Of a DNA stretch of 64,000 nucleotides, positions 35,717-45,622 are shown piece by piece; position 1 is the stretch's first letter, and each line of letters starts with the position of its first letter. A program made the translations under genes and the position numbers. Below the pieces are notes generated by a model. That model was not told the origin of the DNA and made no database searches. It worked only from the letters and a program-made list of their open reading frames with translations. The stretch is from G963662265 sp963668545 (GTDB lineage Bacteria; Spirochaetota; Spirochaetia; CADAEX01): positions 682,001-746,000 of the forward strand of contig OY764868.1 of the NCBI GenBank assembly GCA_963668545.1, in the 5' to 3' direction.

Positions 35717-37033
35717 TCAGTCTTTCATTTCAAGGGGACAGCTGTTTTTCATGCTTGAAGGCTGCCCAGTCGCCTGAAGAACGTTGTTCCAGAACTGTGA
35801 CTTTATATCAATAATTTTTCTTTCTGATACAGCTATATCAATCGGAACATGAATATAGACATTGTTGATAAGCCCTACAACCATTTCTGTTTTTCCCGCC
35901 ATCCCCGCATGTACAGCATACTGCCCCAGAAGTGCGCAGAAGAGTGAGTCATTCGGGCATGCAGGTTCGCTGCGGATTATATAGCTAGGGTCAATATATT
36001 TTACATTTACTTCCATTTTATCTTTAAAGTAGCTGTTGATCCTGTCTTTAAGGTATATACCTATATCCTTCAGCTTAATATTTCCTGATTTATCGGTACC
36101 CATTTCCTTGTCTGAATTGATAAGGTCCTGTCCTGCCCCTTCTGCAACACAGATAACTGCATGTTTTCTCTTCATGAGATATTCTTCAAGATGGGCCAGC
36201 AGGCCGTTCGGCGGTTCCAGATCAAATGAATCTTCAGGGACAAGAACAAAATTAACATCATTCATTGCAAGGGTCGCATATGCTGCAATAAAACCTGAAT
36301 GCCGCCCCATCAGTTTTACAATTCCTATACCGTTAGGTGCCCCGTTTGCCTCAACATGGGCCCCGGATATTGACTCTACAGCTTTTGAAAATGCTGTTTC
36401 AAAACCGAAAGACTTCTGAATATAATTTATATCATTGTCAATTGTCTTTGGTATCCCTATTACAGAAAGAGGAAGCCCTCTTTCAGAGGCCCTTTCTGAT
36501 ATATCCCTTGCCCCGTTAAGGGTTCCGTCTCCCCCGATGGCAAAGAGTATATTTATTCCCATGTGTTCAAGAGCATCTACAAGATCATCGATATTATCTG
36601 TTCCCCCTCTGGAGGAGCCCAGAATAGTACCTCCTATTGTATGTATATCCTTGACTACTTCAGGGGTAAGTTCCACAGGTGGATATTCTTTGAAATTTTT
36701 AAGTCCGTTGTATCCATACCTGATCCCCAGAATTGAATTTATTCCGTAATGGTAGTGGGATTCCATTACTATTGATCTGATAACATCATTCAGTCCGGGG
36801 CAGAGACCTCCGCATGTAACAATGGCAGCTCTTGTGTATGGGGGATTGAAGTAGATTTCCCGTCTCTGCCCGGCAAGTTCCAGTGTCGGATCATCCCTGT
36901 CTTTCCCATCAACAAGAACATTAAGCCTTACCCTTGTACTTTCATCAACAAATGCTGTCTGCAGTTTGCTGTAATTATCAATAAGCGGCGATTTGTATCT
37001 GCATTTCCCAAGTGTTTTGATACTGAAATCCAT
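35717..37033 (-). CDS. pfkA: 6-phosphofructokinase, probably ATP-dependent (clade X type)
   Basis: Glycolytic enzyme of about 438 residues that phosphorylates fructose-6-phosphate. The PFK core has TCGGLCPGLNDVIR, GGTILGSSRGG, IGGDGTLNGA at about 167-176, PKTIDNDI at about 195-202 and VKLMGRHSGFIA. The Gly after GGD (where pyrophosphate enzymes usually have Asp) predicts ATP use, while the Lys in PKTIDND is shared with the long plant/trypanosome/spirochaete clade. The ATG at 37033 has GGGGG seven bases upstream and is chosen over an in-frame ATG at 37147. Donor specificity is an inference from these residues. Confidence 0.88.
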   Translation of the reverse strand: MDFSIKTLGKCRYKSPLIDNYSKLQTAFVDESTRVRLNVLVDGKDRDDPTLELAGQRREIYFNPPYTRAAIVTCGGLCPGLNDVIRSIVMESHYHYGINSILGIRYGYNGLKNFKEYPPVELTPEVVKDIHTIGGTILGSSRGGTDNIDDLVDALEHMGINILFAIGGDGTLNGARDISERASERGLPLSVIGIPKTIDNDINYIQKSFGFETAFSKAVESISGAHVEANGAPNGIGIVKLMGRHSGFIAAYATLAMNDVNFVLVPEDSFDLEPPNGLLAHLEEYLMKRKHAVICVAEGAGQDLINSDKEMGTDKSGNIKLKDIGIYLKDRINSYFKDKMEVNVKYIDPSYIIRSEPACPNDSLFCALLGQYAVHAGMAGKTEMVVGLINNVYIHVPIDIAVSERKIIDIKSQFWNNVLQATGQPSSMKNSCPLEMKD

Positions 37034-37219
37034 TTTTTCCCCCTGATGACCGGATACCGGAAATACTGTTTTCTGACTGAAAAACGACTCAATCTGATTT
37101 CCTGTAATATATGTTATTGCAATGTCAGAATGTCTGATAAAAAACAAGGAAAAAAATTCTCTGTTTTTATATAACCATATAATAACAGTGTACAGACAGA
37201 TATATTATAAGTTGAAAAA

Positions 37220-38170
37220 TCAGAAAATAAAAGGAAGAATATCTTTTATATCATCTGCTCCTGTCACTGCCATGACAAGCCTGTCTATACCGAGAGCTGT
37301 TCCTGAACACTGCGGAAATGAATTAAACAGATCTGTATATCGGAAATCAACAAGATGCGGAACTGCCGACTGCTGCTTGAGCATGAATTCTGATTTGAAA
37401 AAACTGTCAACTTCAGTTTTATCTGTTTCCTCTGTATAGCAGTTTGCTGCTTCTATTCCGTTTATATATAGTTCCCATCTCTCATAACATTTCCTGTCTT
37501 CGGTTTTTTTTGCGAGGCATGGTATCTGGACTGGGTAGTCATAAACTGCAACAGGCCTGTCATCCGGAAGATTTGTTTCAACATGCTCAAGAAAAACAGA
37601 GTTGAATGCCTCTTCCCAGCTGTATTCTGCAGCAATTTCAAATCCATTCCTTTTTATCTCTTCATGAAGTTCTTCCCCTGTTCCGCATCTGTCAAGGTTA
37701 ATGCCTGTGAATTTATAAAAAGCCTCTTTCATGGAAATTTTCATAACTGGAGGTTTTATTTTTTCTGTTCCAAAACTTCTGTACAGATGGGACAGCAGAT
37801 CTTCTGTTGTTTCCAGTGAATCTTTATAGTCAGCGCCTATTGTATACCACTCCATCATTGTGAATTCATTGCTGTGCTGTCTGCCTCTCTGTTCGGAATT
37901 TCTGAATGATTTTGTAATCTGGAATATATTGCCTGAACCTTCTGATATTGCTTTTTTCATCCAGATTTCAGGAGAAGGGGTAAGATACATTTCCAGCCTT
38001 TCTGTGTTGTACGGGGAAATTTTTTCAGTTCTGAAAACTTCAATAGGTGATTCCGGAATAAGACAGGGAGAAAGGACCGGGGTTTCTATTTCCAGATAGC
38101 CTTTTCCGCAAAAGAACTCCCTTATTTCGCGAATTATTTCAGCGCGTTTTCTAAGCAAATCAAATCTCAT
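37220..38170 (-). CDS. epmA: EF-P lysine aminoacylase EpmA (GenX/PoxA)
   Basis: Protein of 316 residues consisting only of a class II lysyl-tRNA synthetase catalytic core without the anticodon domain, as in EpmA, which attaches beta-lysine or lysine to elongation factor P. Class II motifs: YLEIETPVLSP (motif 1), FQITKSFRNSEQRGRQHSNEFTMMEWY (motif 2) and GTALGIDRLVM (motif 3). The usual partners epmB and efp are not in the window. The ATG is preceded by GAGGA with no gap, too close for a ribosome-binding site, while TTGACA-17-TAAAAA ends five bases upstream, so a leaderless mRNA is likely. Confidence 0.88.
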   Translation of the reverse strand: MRFDLLRKRAEIIREIREFFCGKGYLEIETPVLSPCLIPESPIEVFRTEKISPYNTERLEMYLTPSPEIWMKKAISEGSGNIFQITKSFRNSEQRGRQHSNEFTMMEWYTIGADYKDSLETTEDLLSHLYRSFGTEKIKPPVMKISMKEAFYKFTGINLDRCGTGEELHEEIKRNGFEIAAEYSWEEAFNSVFLEHVETNLPDDRPVAVYDYPVQIPCLAKKTEDRKCYERWELYINGIEAANCYTEETDKTEVDSFFKSEFMLKQQSAVPHLVDFRYTDLFNSFPQCSGTALGIDRLVMAVTGADDIKDILPFIF

Positions 38171-38175
38171 TCCTC

Positions 38176-38204
38176 TTTTTAAACAGCTGCTCTGTTATTG
38201 TCAA
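38176..38204 (-). promoter_or_regulatory. Promoter of epmA (leaderless geometry)
   Basis: On the minus strand a perfect TTGACA (38199-38204), 17-bp spacer, TAAAAA (38176-38181), then five bases to the ATG at 38170. Confidence 0.6.
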
Positions 38205-38323
38205 TAGAACAGATTACTCCGGTTTCTGTCATTCAGGTTAAATATTTTTTCTCACCCCTGATTTATGATTTTAAAATATCAGGGAATAAACTGATTTAAT
38301 AATTATTATTAGGATATTCAGTA

Positions 38324-38351
38324 TTTACAGTGCGTATCAGAACCGTATATT
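38324..38351 (+). promoter_or_regulatory. Promoter of the tex operon
   Basis: TTTACA (38324-38329), 16-bp spacer, TATATT (38346-38351). Start near 38358, leaving a leader of about 65 bases if the TTG at 38425 is the start codon. Confidence 0.5.
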
Positions 38352-38424
38352 CTTACAGATCGATACTACTGTTACAGTGAATGGCTGTGTGAAAATAGTG
38401 AAAGTAATCAAGGCAGGTGTTTTT

Positions 38425-40578
38425 TTGAAAGACAACAGGGCTATTAAAATAATTAAATCAGTTTCATCAGCACTTGGTATAGCTGAAAAAAGTATACAGG
38501 CAGTTATTTCTCTGCTTGAGGAGGGCTCTACAGTTCCTTTTATTGCCCGGTACAGAAAGGAGATGACCGGTTCCCTTGATGAGACAGTTATTCAGTCTGT
38601 CAAGGAGCAGCATGATTTTTTTGAAAGTCTTGAGAAGAGAAAGCAGTATGTAAAAGAAGTAATTGAAAAAAAAGATTCACTTACAGATGAACTAGAATTA
38701 AAAATAGACAGTGCTGAAACACTTGCAGAGATAGAAGATATTTATCTTCCCTACAAGACAGGCAGAAAAACAAGGGCAACCGCTGCAAAGGAAAAAGGTC
38801 TTCAGCCTCTTGCAGAGAGCATCTTTTACGGAAGGGTGAAAGATCATGTAAAAGAGGCTGAAAAATATATAAACCCGGAAAAGGGTGTTGCAGATTCTGA
38901 GCAGGCCCTGCAGGGGGCGGCTGATATAATTGCCGAAAAGGTGAATGAAAATACTGATCTTCGAAAGCAGCTCAGGGAATTCTATATAAAGACATCTGAT
39001 ATAACATCAAAAGTTGTCAAAAAGAAAACTGATGAAGCTTCAAGGTTCAGGGATTACTTTGATTTTTCAGAAAAGTCTTCAAAGGCTGCTCCGCACAGGA
39101 TACTTGCATTACTCAGGGGTAAAAACAATTCCTTTCTAACTGTGAAAATTGAAGTTGACCGGGAGAGTGCGCTTTCAATTATAAGAAGGTGCATCCTGGA
39201 CAGAAATATTGTTTATTCTCCTCCGGTTCTTTCTTTTCTTGAAAACTGTTTTGACGACAGTTTCTCCCGTCTTCTGCATCCATCTCTTGAGAATGAAGTA
39301 CTGACCGGTTTGAAGGAAAAAGCTGATGATGTTTCGATAACTGTTTTTTCTGAAAACCTCAAAAATCTACTTCTTGAAGCCCCTTTCGGAAACAAGGCTT
39401 TGATTGCTGTTGATCCGGGTATAAGGACCGGCTGCAAGGTCACTGCTGTAGATGAAACAGGCAAACTCCTTGAATATGGTGTTATTTTCCCTTTTGATGA
39501 TAAAAAAAAGGAAAACGGGGTGGATATTATCAGAAGGTTTCACGATAAGTATAATATCGGGGCTGTAGCAGTAGGCAACGGAACAGGGGGGAGGGAAGTC
39601 CTTTCTTTTCTTAAATCCATCCCTTTTCTGAAAGATGTACCATGTATTATTGTTAATGAAAGCGGGGCTTCAGTATATTCGGCATCAGAAAATGCAAGGA
39701 GAGAATTTCCTGATCTTGACCTGACAATAAGGGGGGCTGTCTCAATCGGAAGACGCCTTCAGGACCCTCTTTCCGAACTGATCAAAATAGATCCTAAATC
39801 AATAGGGGTGGGGCAGTATCAGCATGATGTGAATCAGAAAAAACTCTCATCAGCTCTTGATGATGTTGTTTTTTCATGTGTAAACCAGGTGGGTGTTGAT
39901 TTGAACAGCTGCAGCCGGGAACTGCTGAACTATGTTTCGGGACTAAACAGCAGGCTTGCAGACAGTATTGTTGAATACAGGAACAGTAACGGTAGATTTA
40001 CTGACAGAAAGGAGCTGCTTAAAGTCAAAGGAATGGGGGAGCGGTCTTTTCAGCAGGCAGCAGGTTTCCTGAGAATCAAAGGGGGGAGCAATCCCCTTGA
40101 TGCAAGTGCTGTTCACCCTGAAAGTTATGAAATTGTTAATATCATTGCGGAAGATATTGGTGAATCGCTTGATAGCCTGGTAGGAAACAGTGATGCTGTT
40201 TTGAAAATAGATATTGAAAAGTATGTTTCTGAAAAAACAGGCCTTCCCACCCTGAGGGATATAAAAAACGAGCTTGAAAAGCCGGGAAGGGATCCTAGAA
40301 AGGAATTTGAGTTTTTCAGTTATACTGACGGAATTAATACTATTGATGATCTTGAAAAGGGACAGGTGCTGTCGGGAACTGTCACAAATATTACTGCATT
40401 CGGTGCATTTGTTGATATAGGGGTTCATCAGGACGGACTGGTCCATAAAAGCAGAATTGCTGATACTTTTGTAAATGATCCTTCTGATTTTCTCAAGGTA
40501 AATCAGAAGGTAAAAGTCAGAGTTCTTGAAATTGATACAGAACGGAAAAGAATATCCCTTTCCATAAAGGATGTTTAA
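38425..40578 (+). CDS. tex: Tex-family transcription accessory / RNA-binding protein
   Basis: Cytosolic protein of about 717 residues. The N-terminal block EEGSTVPFIARYRKEMTG is diagnostic, followed by DIYLPYKTGRKTRATAAKEKGL, the YqgF/RNase H-like domain beginning ALIAVDPGIRTG, helix-hairpin-helix segments (VDLNSCSRELLNYVSGL; LLKVKGMGERSFQQAAGFLRI) and a C-terminal S1 RNA-binding domain (VLSGTVTNITAFGAFVDIGVHQDGLVH). The TTG at 38425 has AGGTG five bases upstream and matches the usual Tex N-terminus. The ATG at 38377 would add 16 unrelated residues without a ribosome-binding site. It is followed 56 bases later by the protease, probably co-transcribed. Confidence 0.92.
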   Translation: MKDNRAIKIIKSVSSALGIAEKSIQAVISLLEEGSTVPFIARYRKEMTGSLDETVIQSVKEQHDFFESLEKRKQYVKEVIEKKDSLTDELELKIDSAETLAEIEDIYLPYKTGRKTRATAAKEKGLQPLAESIFYGRVKDHVKEAEKYINPEKGVADSEQALQGAADIIAEKVNENTDLRKQLREFYIKTSDITSKVVKKKTDEASRFRDYFDFSEKSSKAAPHRILALLRGKNNSFLTVKIEVDRESALSIIRRCILDRNIVYSPPVLSFLENCFDDSFSRLLHPSLENEVLTGLKEKADDVSITVFSENLKNLLLEAPFGNKALIAVDPGIRTGCKVTAVDETGKLLEYGVIFPFDDKKKENGVDIIRRFHDKYNIGAVAVGNGTGGREVLSFLKSIPFLKDVPCIIVNESGASVYSASENARREFPDLDLTIRGAVSIGRRLQDPLSELIKIDPKSIGVGQYQHDVNQKKLSSALDDVVFSCVNQVGVDLNSCSRELLNYVSGLNSRLADSIVEYRNSNGRFTDRKELLKVKGMGERSFQQAAGFLRIKGGSNPLDASAVHPESYEIVNIIAEDIGESLDSLVGNSDAVLKIDIEKYVSEKTGLPTLRDIKNELEKPGRDPRKEFEFFSYTDGINTIDDLEKGQVLSGTVTNITAFGAFVDIGVHQDGLVHKSRIADTFVNDPSDFLKVNQKVKVRVLEIDTERKRISLSIKDV

Positions 40579-40634
40579 TTCAGGTTCTTTTTTTAAACTG
40601 CATAATATTTCATTCAGCCTGGGGGAAATTATAA

Positions 40635-43526
40635 ATGAAAACTGGTGAATCAGGATATGGTTTCAAATTCATATCGGAAGATGATTTAAGCGAATACAGA
40701 TCTGTCGGGAAAAGATTTGTTCATGAAGAAACCGGATGTGATCTTTACCATGTTGCAAATGACAGCGAAGAAAACTTTTTTTCCTTTATTTTCAGGACAT
40801 TTCCCCTCGGCAATAAGGGTACTGCACATATCATAGAACATTCTGTTCTTGCAGGATCCAGGGAATTCCCTCTGAAAGACCCTTTTATTGAACTTCTCAA
40901 AAGCAGTATGTATACATTTCTTAATGCCATGACTTATCCTGATAAAACTGTTTATCCAGGGGCAAGTACTGTTGAAGCGGATTATTTCAACCTCATGAAA
41001 GTATACGGAGATGCAGTTTTTTTCCCCCTTCTTAAAAAGGAAACATTCATGCAGGAGGGGATCAGGTACGAAAAAGAGGGCGATAAAATAATTCCCAGGG
41101 GGATTGTTTTCAATGAAATGAAAGGAAGTTACAGTGATCACAATTCAGTACTTGCTGAATGGTCCTACCGCTCCCTTTTCCCTGACAATAACTATAAATA
41201 TGATTCCGGGGGAATGCCTGATGAAATAAGAAAGCTTACATATCAGGAATTCCTTGATTTTCATAAAATCTACTATCATCCCTCTAACTGCAGGATCTTT
41301 TTATACGGATCTATTGATACGGAAAAACAGCTTGAATATATTCAGGAAAATTTTCTGAAAAGTTTTTCAAAACCCGAAATTCAGCCCAGGGAAATATCCC
41401 TGCAGAAAAAAATTAATCCAGTTTCAGTTACTAAAACATCCCATTCCGAAGAAGGAAAGGGTATATGCAGCATTACCATGAACTGGCTCTGCGGTGATTC
41501 CACTGATCCTGTGGAAGCACTTGAAATGGAGCTGCTGACTGAAATTCTGATAGGTTCATCAGCCTCTCCCCTTTATCTCGATATTCTGAAGTCAGATACA
41601 GGGGGTGACCTTGCTCCTGTAAGCGGAGTTGATACGGATCTCAGGCAGATTATTTTTTCTGTCGGGATAAGGGATACATCTCCTGACAGGGAAAAGGATT
41701 TCGAGAATCTGATAATCAGTTCTCTCGAAAAAGCAGTCTCTGAAGGTCTTGATAAAAACCTTGTTGAAGGGGCTTTGAGAAGTACGGAATTTGTCAACAG
41801 GGAGATCAAGGGGGGGCGTCCCTACGGGCTTTTTCTCATGGATATGACCTGCCAGGGATGGCTTCACGGCAAAGATCCTTCCCATACTCTCGGATTCAAC
41901 CGTTTCATTAATAATGTACGGGATAAAATTAATAATGACGGCAGGTATTTTGAAAAACTTATTGAAGAAAAATTTCTGAAAAACAGTCACAGATCCACTG
42001 TTGTTGTTAAACCTGACAGCGGGAGCAGTTCTGAAAATGGAAAATATATTCCTGATTTGGATCCGGTGCAGTTTGAAGAGGACCTGAAGCTGTTTGAAAA
42101 ATACCGTGACAGCCGGGATTCTGAAGAGGATATCAGAAAAATCCCTGTTCTTGATAAAAAAGATATTCCCGGGAAAGTAACAACTATTGAATTCACCAGA
42201 GGGAGAATAAATTCCTCAGACTGCTATTACCATGACTTTTTTACAGCAGGTATTGTTTATGCCGATTTTTTCTATGATATAAGGGCAATGGATGAAAACC
42301 TTAAAATGTATCTTCCCCTGTTTGCAAGGGCTTTAAGGGAATCAGGTCTGCCCGGAATCCCGTTTTATGATGTTGCAAGGGAATTATCTCTTAATGCGGG
42401 AGGTTTTTTTGTTTTTCCTGAAACCGGAAAAACATTTGACAGCTGCATCAATGAGTATATTGTTGTCCGCTATAAAGCAATTGAGGAAAGGTTTGAAAGC
42501 GCATCTGAGCTTATCTTCAGAATACTTGGAAGTGCTGATTTCAATGATCTTGAAAGACTTAAAGATATCGTAGATGAACTCAAGAATGATTACAAAGCTT
42601 CAATTCTCAGAAGGGGAAACTATGTTGTTTCCCTGACAGCTTCAAAAAAACTCAGCAGGTCGCTTGAAAGGCAGGCCGGCTGGGCTGGAGCAGACCAGAT
42701 GCTGTTTTTGTCAGAAATCAAGACTGACGACAGGACTGTTTTAAAGGATATAGCAGAAAAACTCATAAAAATACGTAACTGGATTATAAATGCAGCACCT
42801 GTAACTGCCGGTCTAACTTCTGATAAATCTTTTTTTGATAAATCCACAGAAATTCTAACCAGATATTTGAAAAATAATCCGCTAGATGATTGTATCCTCA
42901 GTGAAAAAAGACAATCCCTTCTGTCAGGATCTGATTATGAAGCACTGGTTATACCTTCTCTTGTCAATTTCAATGCATCTGTAATCAGATCATCAAGAAC
43001 AGGAACAGATGAGTTTATTCATGAAAAACTGCTTTCAAGAATAATTGATACAGGTTTTCTCTGGGAAAAGGTGAGAATGGAAAACGGGGCATATGGTGTA
43101 GGTGCAACTGTAAACGGTATGGAGGGGATAGTTTCTTTTTCATCCTACAGGGATCCCTCCATAGAAACTACACAGGAAGCGTTCAGAAATTCCCTTTTGC
43201 ATATAATCAACGGAAACCTCACAGAGGATGAGCTTTTCAAGGCAGTGCTCAACTGTGTGGGAAAGGAAATCAAGCCGCTTTCACCAGGAGAAAAGGGGCA
43301 TATAAATATGAGAAGGCTACTCTACAGACTGTCTGATGATGTGAGACAGAAAAACCGGGACAGGATGCTGAAAACCGGGATGGATGATATTGTCAGGGCA
43401 GCTGAAAGACTCTATAAGAGCTTTGAATCTGTTTCAATGGCGACAATGTGCGGAAGTGAGGCTCTTGAATCAAACAGGGAATATTTTTCAGGTTTCTCCC
43501 TTCATGAAACGAAAATGCCTGTATAG
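40635..43526 (+). CDS. M16C family metalloprotease (presequence protease type)
   Basis: Large zinc peptidase of 963 residues, full length for the PreP/pitrilysin C group. The inverted zinc motif HxxEH is at residues 65-69 (HIIEH), with the following FLNAMTYPDKTVYP block typical of M16C. An M16C-associated domain occupies about residues 470-720. No signal peptide is visible, so it is expected to degrade peptides in the cytoplasm. GGGGG lies nine bases before the ATG. It is the second gene after tex. Confidence 0.9.
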   Translation: MKTGESGYGFKFISEDDLSEYRSVGKRFVHEETGCDLYHVANDSEENFFSFIFRTFPLGNKGTAHIIEHSVLAGSREFPLKDPFIELLKSSMYTFLNAMTYPDKTVYPGASTVEADYFNLMKVYGDAVFFPLLKKETFMQEGIRYEKEGDKIIPRGIVFNEMKGSYSDHNSVLAEWSYRSLFPDNNYKYDSGGMPDEIRKLTYQEFLDFHKIYYHPSNCRIFLYGSIDTEKQLEYIQENFLKSFSKPEIQPREISLQKKINPVSVTKTSHSEEGKGICSITMNWLCGDSTDPVEALEMELLTEILIGSSASPLYLDILKSDTGGDLAPVSGVDTDLRQIIFSVGIRDTSPDREKDFENLIISSLEKAVSEGLDKNLVEGALRSTEFVNREIKGGRPYGLFLMDMTCQGWLHGKDPSHTLGFNRFINNVRDKINNDGRYFEKLIEEKFLKNSHRSTVVVKPDSGSSSENGKYIPDLDPVQFEEDLKLFEKYRDSRDSEEDIRKIPVLDKKDIPGKVTTIEFTRGRINSSDCYYHDFFTAGIVYADFFYDIRAMDENLKMYLPLFARALRESGLPGIPFYDVARELSLNAGGFFVFPETGKTFDSCINEYIVVRYKAIEERFESASELIFRILGSADFNDLERLKDIVDELKNDYKASILRRGNYVVSLTASKKLSRSLERQAGWAGADQMLFLSEIKTDDRTVLKDIAEKLIKIRNWIINAAPVTAGLTSDKSFFDKSTEILTRYLKNNPLDDCILSEKRQSLLSGSDYEALVIPSLVNFNASVIRSSRTGTDEFIHEKLLSRIIDTGFLWEKVRMENGAYGVGATVNGMEGIVSFSSYRDPSIETTQEAFRNSLLHIINGNLTEDELFKAVLNCVGKEIKPLSPGEKGHINMRRLLYRLSDDVRQKNRDRMLKTGMDDIVRAAERLYKSFESVSMATMCGSEALESNREYFSGFSLHETKMPV

Positions 43527-43557
43527 TTTTTTTTGAAAGACATATCTTGAAAAATTA

Positions 43558-43580
43558 TGCCTCATTTTTATATGAGGTTA
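43558..43580 (+). terminator. Possible weak terminator after the M16C gene
   Basis: CCTCAT-TTTTAT-ATGAGG hairpin followed by a mixed TTAATAAATATTT tail. The lack of a continuous T-run makes it weak. Confidence 0.4.
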
Positions 43581-43704
43581 ATAAATATTTCCTCTCAACC
43601 CCTTAAAATAATTCACTTTTTTCATTATTATCCTGATAATAAACTTATTATATATTCAGATGAAATCAAAAACGGATAATAATGTCGGATAAATAGATTT
43701 ATGA

Positions 43705-43730
43705 AGCTGCAGAATAAAAAACATGCAGCT
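43705..43730 (+). promoter_or_regulatory. Leader hairpin upstream of ettA
   Basis: AGCTGCA (43705-43711) pairs perfectly with TGCAGCT (43724-43730). It sits 32 bases before the ATG in the presumed 5' untranslated region and has no T-run, so it is not a terminator. A control function is only inferred. Confidence 0.4.
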
Positions 43731-43762
43731 GGAAATTAAACCAGTTATATACAGGAGATATT

Positions 43763-45448
43763 ATGGCAGATGAAGATAAAAAAATTATTTATTCCATGAT
43801 GAGGGTAAGCAAGACCCATGGAACAAAAAAAGTACTTGAAGATATTTCACTTTCATATTTTTACGGGGCCAAGATCGGAGTGCTCGGTCTTAACGGTTCC
43901 GGTAAAAGTTCGCTTCTTAAAATTCTTGCAGGTGTAGATACCGGGTTTAACGGTGAGACAGCTGTCAGTCCCGGATATACAATAGGATATCTGGAGCAGG
44001 AACCTGAGCTTGATCCTGATAAAACAGTAAGGGATATCGTGGAAGAAGGAGTCGGTACTGTTGTTGCCCTTCTGAAAGAGTTTGATGAGATAAACGAGAA
44101 ATTCGGCGAACCTATGGATGATGATGAGATGGACAAGCTTCTCATCCGTCAGGGAAAGGTCCAGGAGAAGCTGGATGCTGCTGATGCATGGGAGCTTGAT
44201 TCAAGGCTTGAGATGGCTATGGATGCCCTCAGGTGTCCGCCCGAAGATACTAAAGTTAAAGTCCTTTCAGGAGGAGAGAAAAGGCGTGTTGCTCTCTGCC
44301 GCCTGCTCCTTCAGAAACCGGACATCCTCCTTCTTGATGAGCCGACCAACCATCTTGATGCTGAAACAGTTGCATGGCTGGAACACCATCTTCAGAGGTA
44401 TGAGGGAACAATTATAGCAGTAACTCATGACAGGTACTTTCTTGATAATGTAGCAGGCTGGATACTTGAGCTTGACAGGGGAAAGGGAATTCCATGGAAA
44501 GGAAACTATTCTTCATGGCTTGAACAGAAGGAGCAGAGGCTTGCCCTTGAAAGCAAGCAGGAGTCTGAAAGACAGAAAACTCTTCAGAAAGAACTTGAAT
44601 GGATCCGGATGAATCCGAAGGGAAGGCATGCGAAATCCAGGGCAAGAATCAATGCCTATGAAAACCTCCTGAGCCAGGAGGCAAATACAAAGCTTTCAGA
44701 TCTTCAGATTTATATTCCGCCTGGACCCAGACTAGGCGATGTGGTTATTGAGGCCAAAGATATCTCCAAAAGTTTTGATGACAGGATACTTGTTGAAAAT
44801 ATGAGTTTTACACTTCCTCCAGGGGGTATTATAGGTATTATCGGGCCCAATGGTGCCGGAAAGACAACACTGTTCAAGATGATTACAGGGATTGATAAGC
44901 CGGACAGCGGAAGCATCAGGCTCGGTGAAACAGTAAAGCTTGCCTATGTTGACCAGACAAGGGAGAAGCTTGATGACAGCAAGACTATATGGGAGACAAT
45001 ATCCGGGAACAGCGATCTTATAAAGATCGGCAGCAGGGAAATGAATTCCAGGGCCTATGTTGCAAGGTTTAATTTTACAGGTGCTGACCAGCAGAAAAAA
45101 CTTGAAGTACTTTCAGGGGGAGAGAGAAACAGGGTAAATCTTGCAATGATGCTCAAGGAGGAGGCAAATGTACTGCTTCTTGATGAACCGACAAATGATC
45201 TTGATGTAAATACACTCAGGGCCCTGGAAGAGGGGCTTCTCAATTTTGCAGGATGTGCTGTTGTTGTAAGCCATGACAGATGGTTCCTTGACAGGATTGC
45301 AACCCATATCCTTGCATTTGAAGGGGACAGCAAGGTTTACTGGTTTGAAGGCAATTATTCTGAGTATGAGGCTGACCGGAAAAAACGGCTTGGTATTGAT
45401 GCTGACCAGCCGCACAGAATTAAATACAGGCATCTGACAAGAGATTAA
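43763..45448 (+). CDS. ettA: ABC-F translation factor EttA
   Basis: Soluble ABC-F ATPase of 561 residues with two nucleotide-binding domains and no membrane part. It acts at the ribosomal E site to gate translation by energy level. Domain 1 has GLNGSGKSS, LSGGEKRRVALCRLLL and LLLDEPTNHLDAE; domain 2 has GPNGAGKTT, LSGGERNRVNLAMML and LLLDEPTNDLDVN. The linker between them contains WIRMNPKGRHAKSRARI, and the arm with DAWELDSRLEMAMDALRCP is EttA-like. AGGAG precedes the ATG. The last 43 bases of the gene, with its stop codon, are duplicated downstream. Confidence 0.94.
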   Translation: MADEDKKIIYSMMRVSKTHGTKKVLEDISLSYFYGAKIGVLGLNGSGKSSLLKILAGVDTGFNGETAVSPGYTIGYLEQEPELDPDKTVRDIVEEGVGTVVALLKEFDEINEKFGEPMDDDEMDKLLIRQGKVQEKLDAADAWELDSRLEMAMDALRCPPEDTKVKVLSGGEKRRVALCRLLLQKPDILLLDEPTNHLDAETVAWLEHHLQRYEGTIIAVTHDRYFLDNVAGWILELDRGKGIPWKGNYSSWLEQKEQRLALESKQESERQKTLQKELEWIRMNPKGRHAKSRARINAYENLLSQEANTKLSDLQIYIPPGPRLGDVVIEAKDISKSFDDRILVENMSFTLPPGGIIGIIGPNGAGKTTLFKMITGIDKPDSGSIRLGETVKLAYVDQTREKLDDSKTIWETISGNSDLIKIGSREMNSRAYVARFNFTGADQQKKLEVLSGGERNRVNLAMMLKEEANVLLLDEPTNDLDVNTLRALEEGLLNFAGCAVVVSHDRWFLDRIATHILAFEGDSKVYWFEGNYSEYEADRKKRLGIDADQPHRIKYRHLTRD

Positions 45449-45546
45449 TTCCGGCTGTTAATTTAATTATTAAGTGCTGATAGTGGCAGTTGCCAGCCGC
45501 ACAGAATTAAATACAGGCATCTGACAAGAGATTAATTCCGGCTGTT
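45406..45546. repeat. 54-bp direct repeat of the ettA 3' end
   Basis: Bases 45406-45459, which include the last codons and stop of ettA, recur exactly at 45493-45546 with an 87-base period. The 33 bases between are unrelated. Copy 2 is not part of any gene. Confidence 0.9.
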
Positions 45547-45583
45547 TTACTTCAATATATTTTTCTGACTTCTTCAGAAGAAG

Positions 45584-45622
45584 TATAAGCTCTCTGCCGG
45601 CTCAGGGCGGGGAGCTTTTTTT
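45584..45622 (+). terminator. Terminator downstream of ettA
   Basis: AGCTC...GAGCT stem with an internal CTGCC/GGC(G)G pairing and seven T. It lies beyond the duplicated segment. Confidence 0.7.

Noticed and set aside
35717..37033. Pyrophosphate-dependent phosphofructokinase
   Set aside because: The GGDG motif has Gly where pyrophosphate enzymes usually carry Asp; Lys in PKTIDND alone does not indicate pyrophosphate use.
41592..41990. Antisense reading frames of 80-150 codons opposite the M16C protease, nifJ, pfk and other genes
   Set aside because: They are shadows of well-supported genes, without ribosome-binding sites or recognisable domains.
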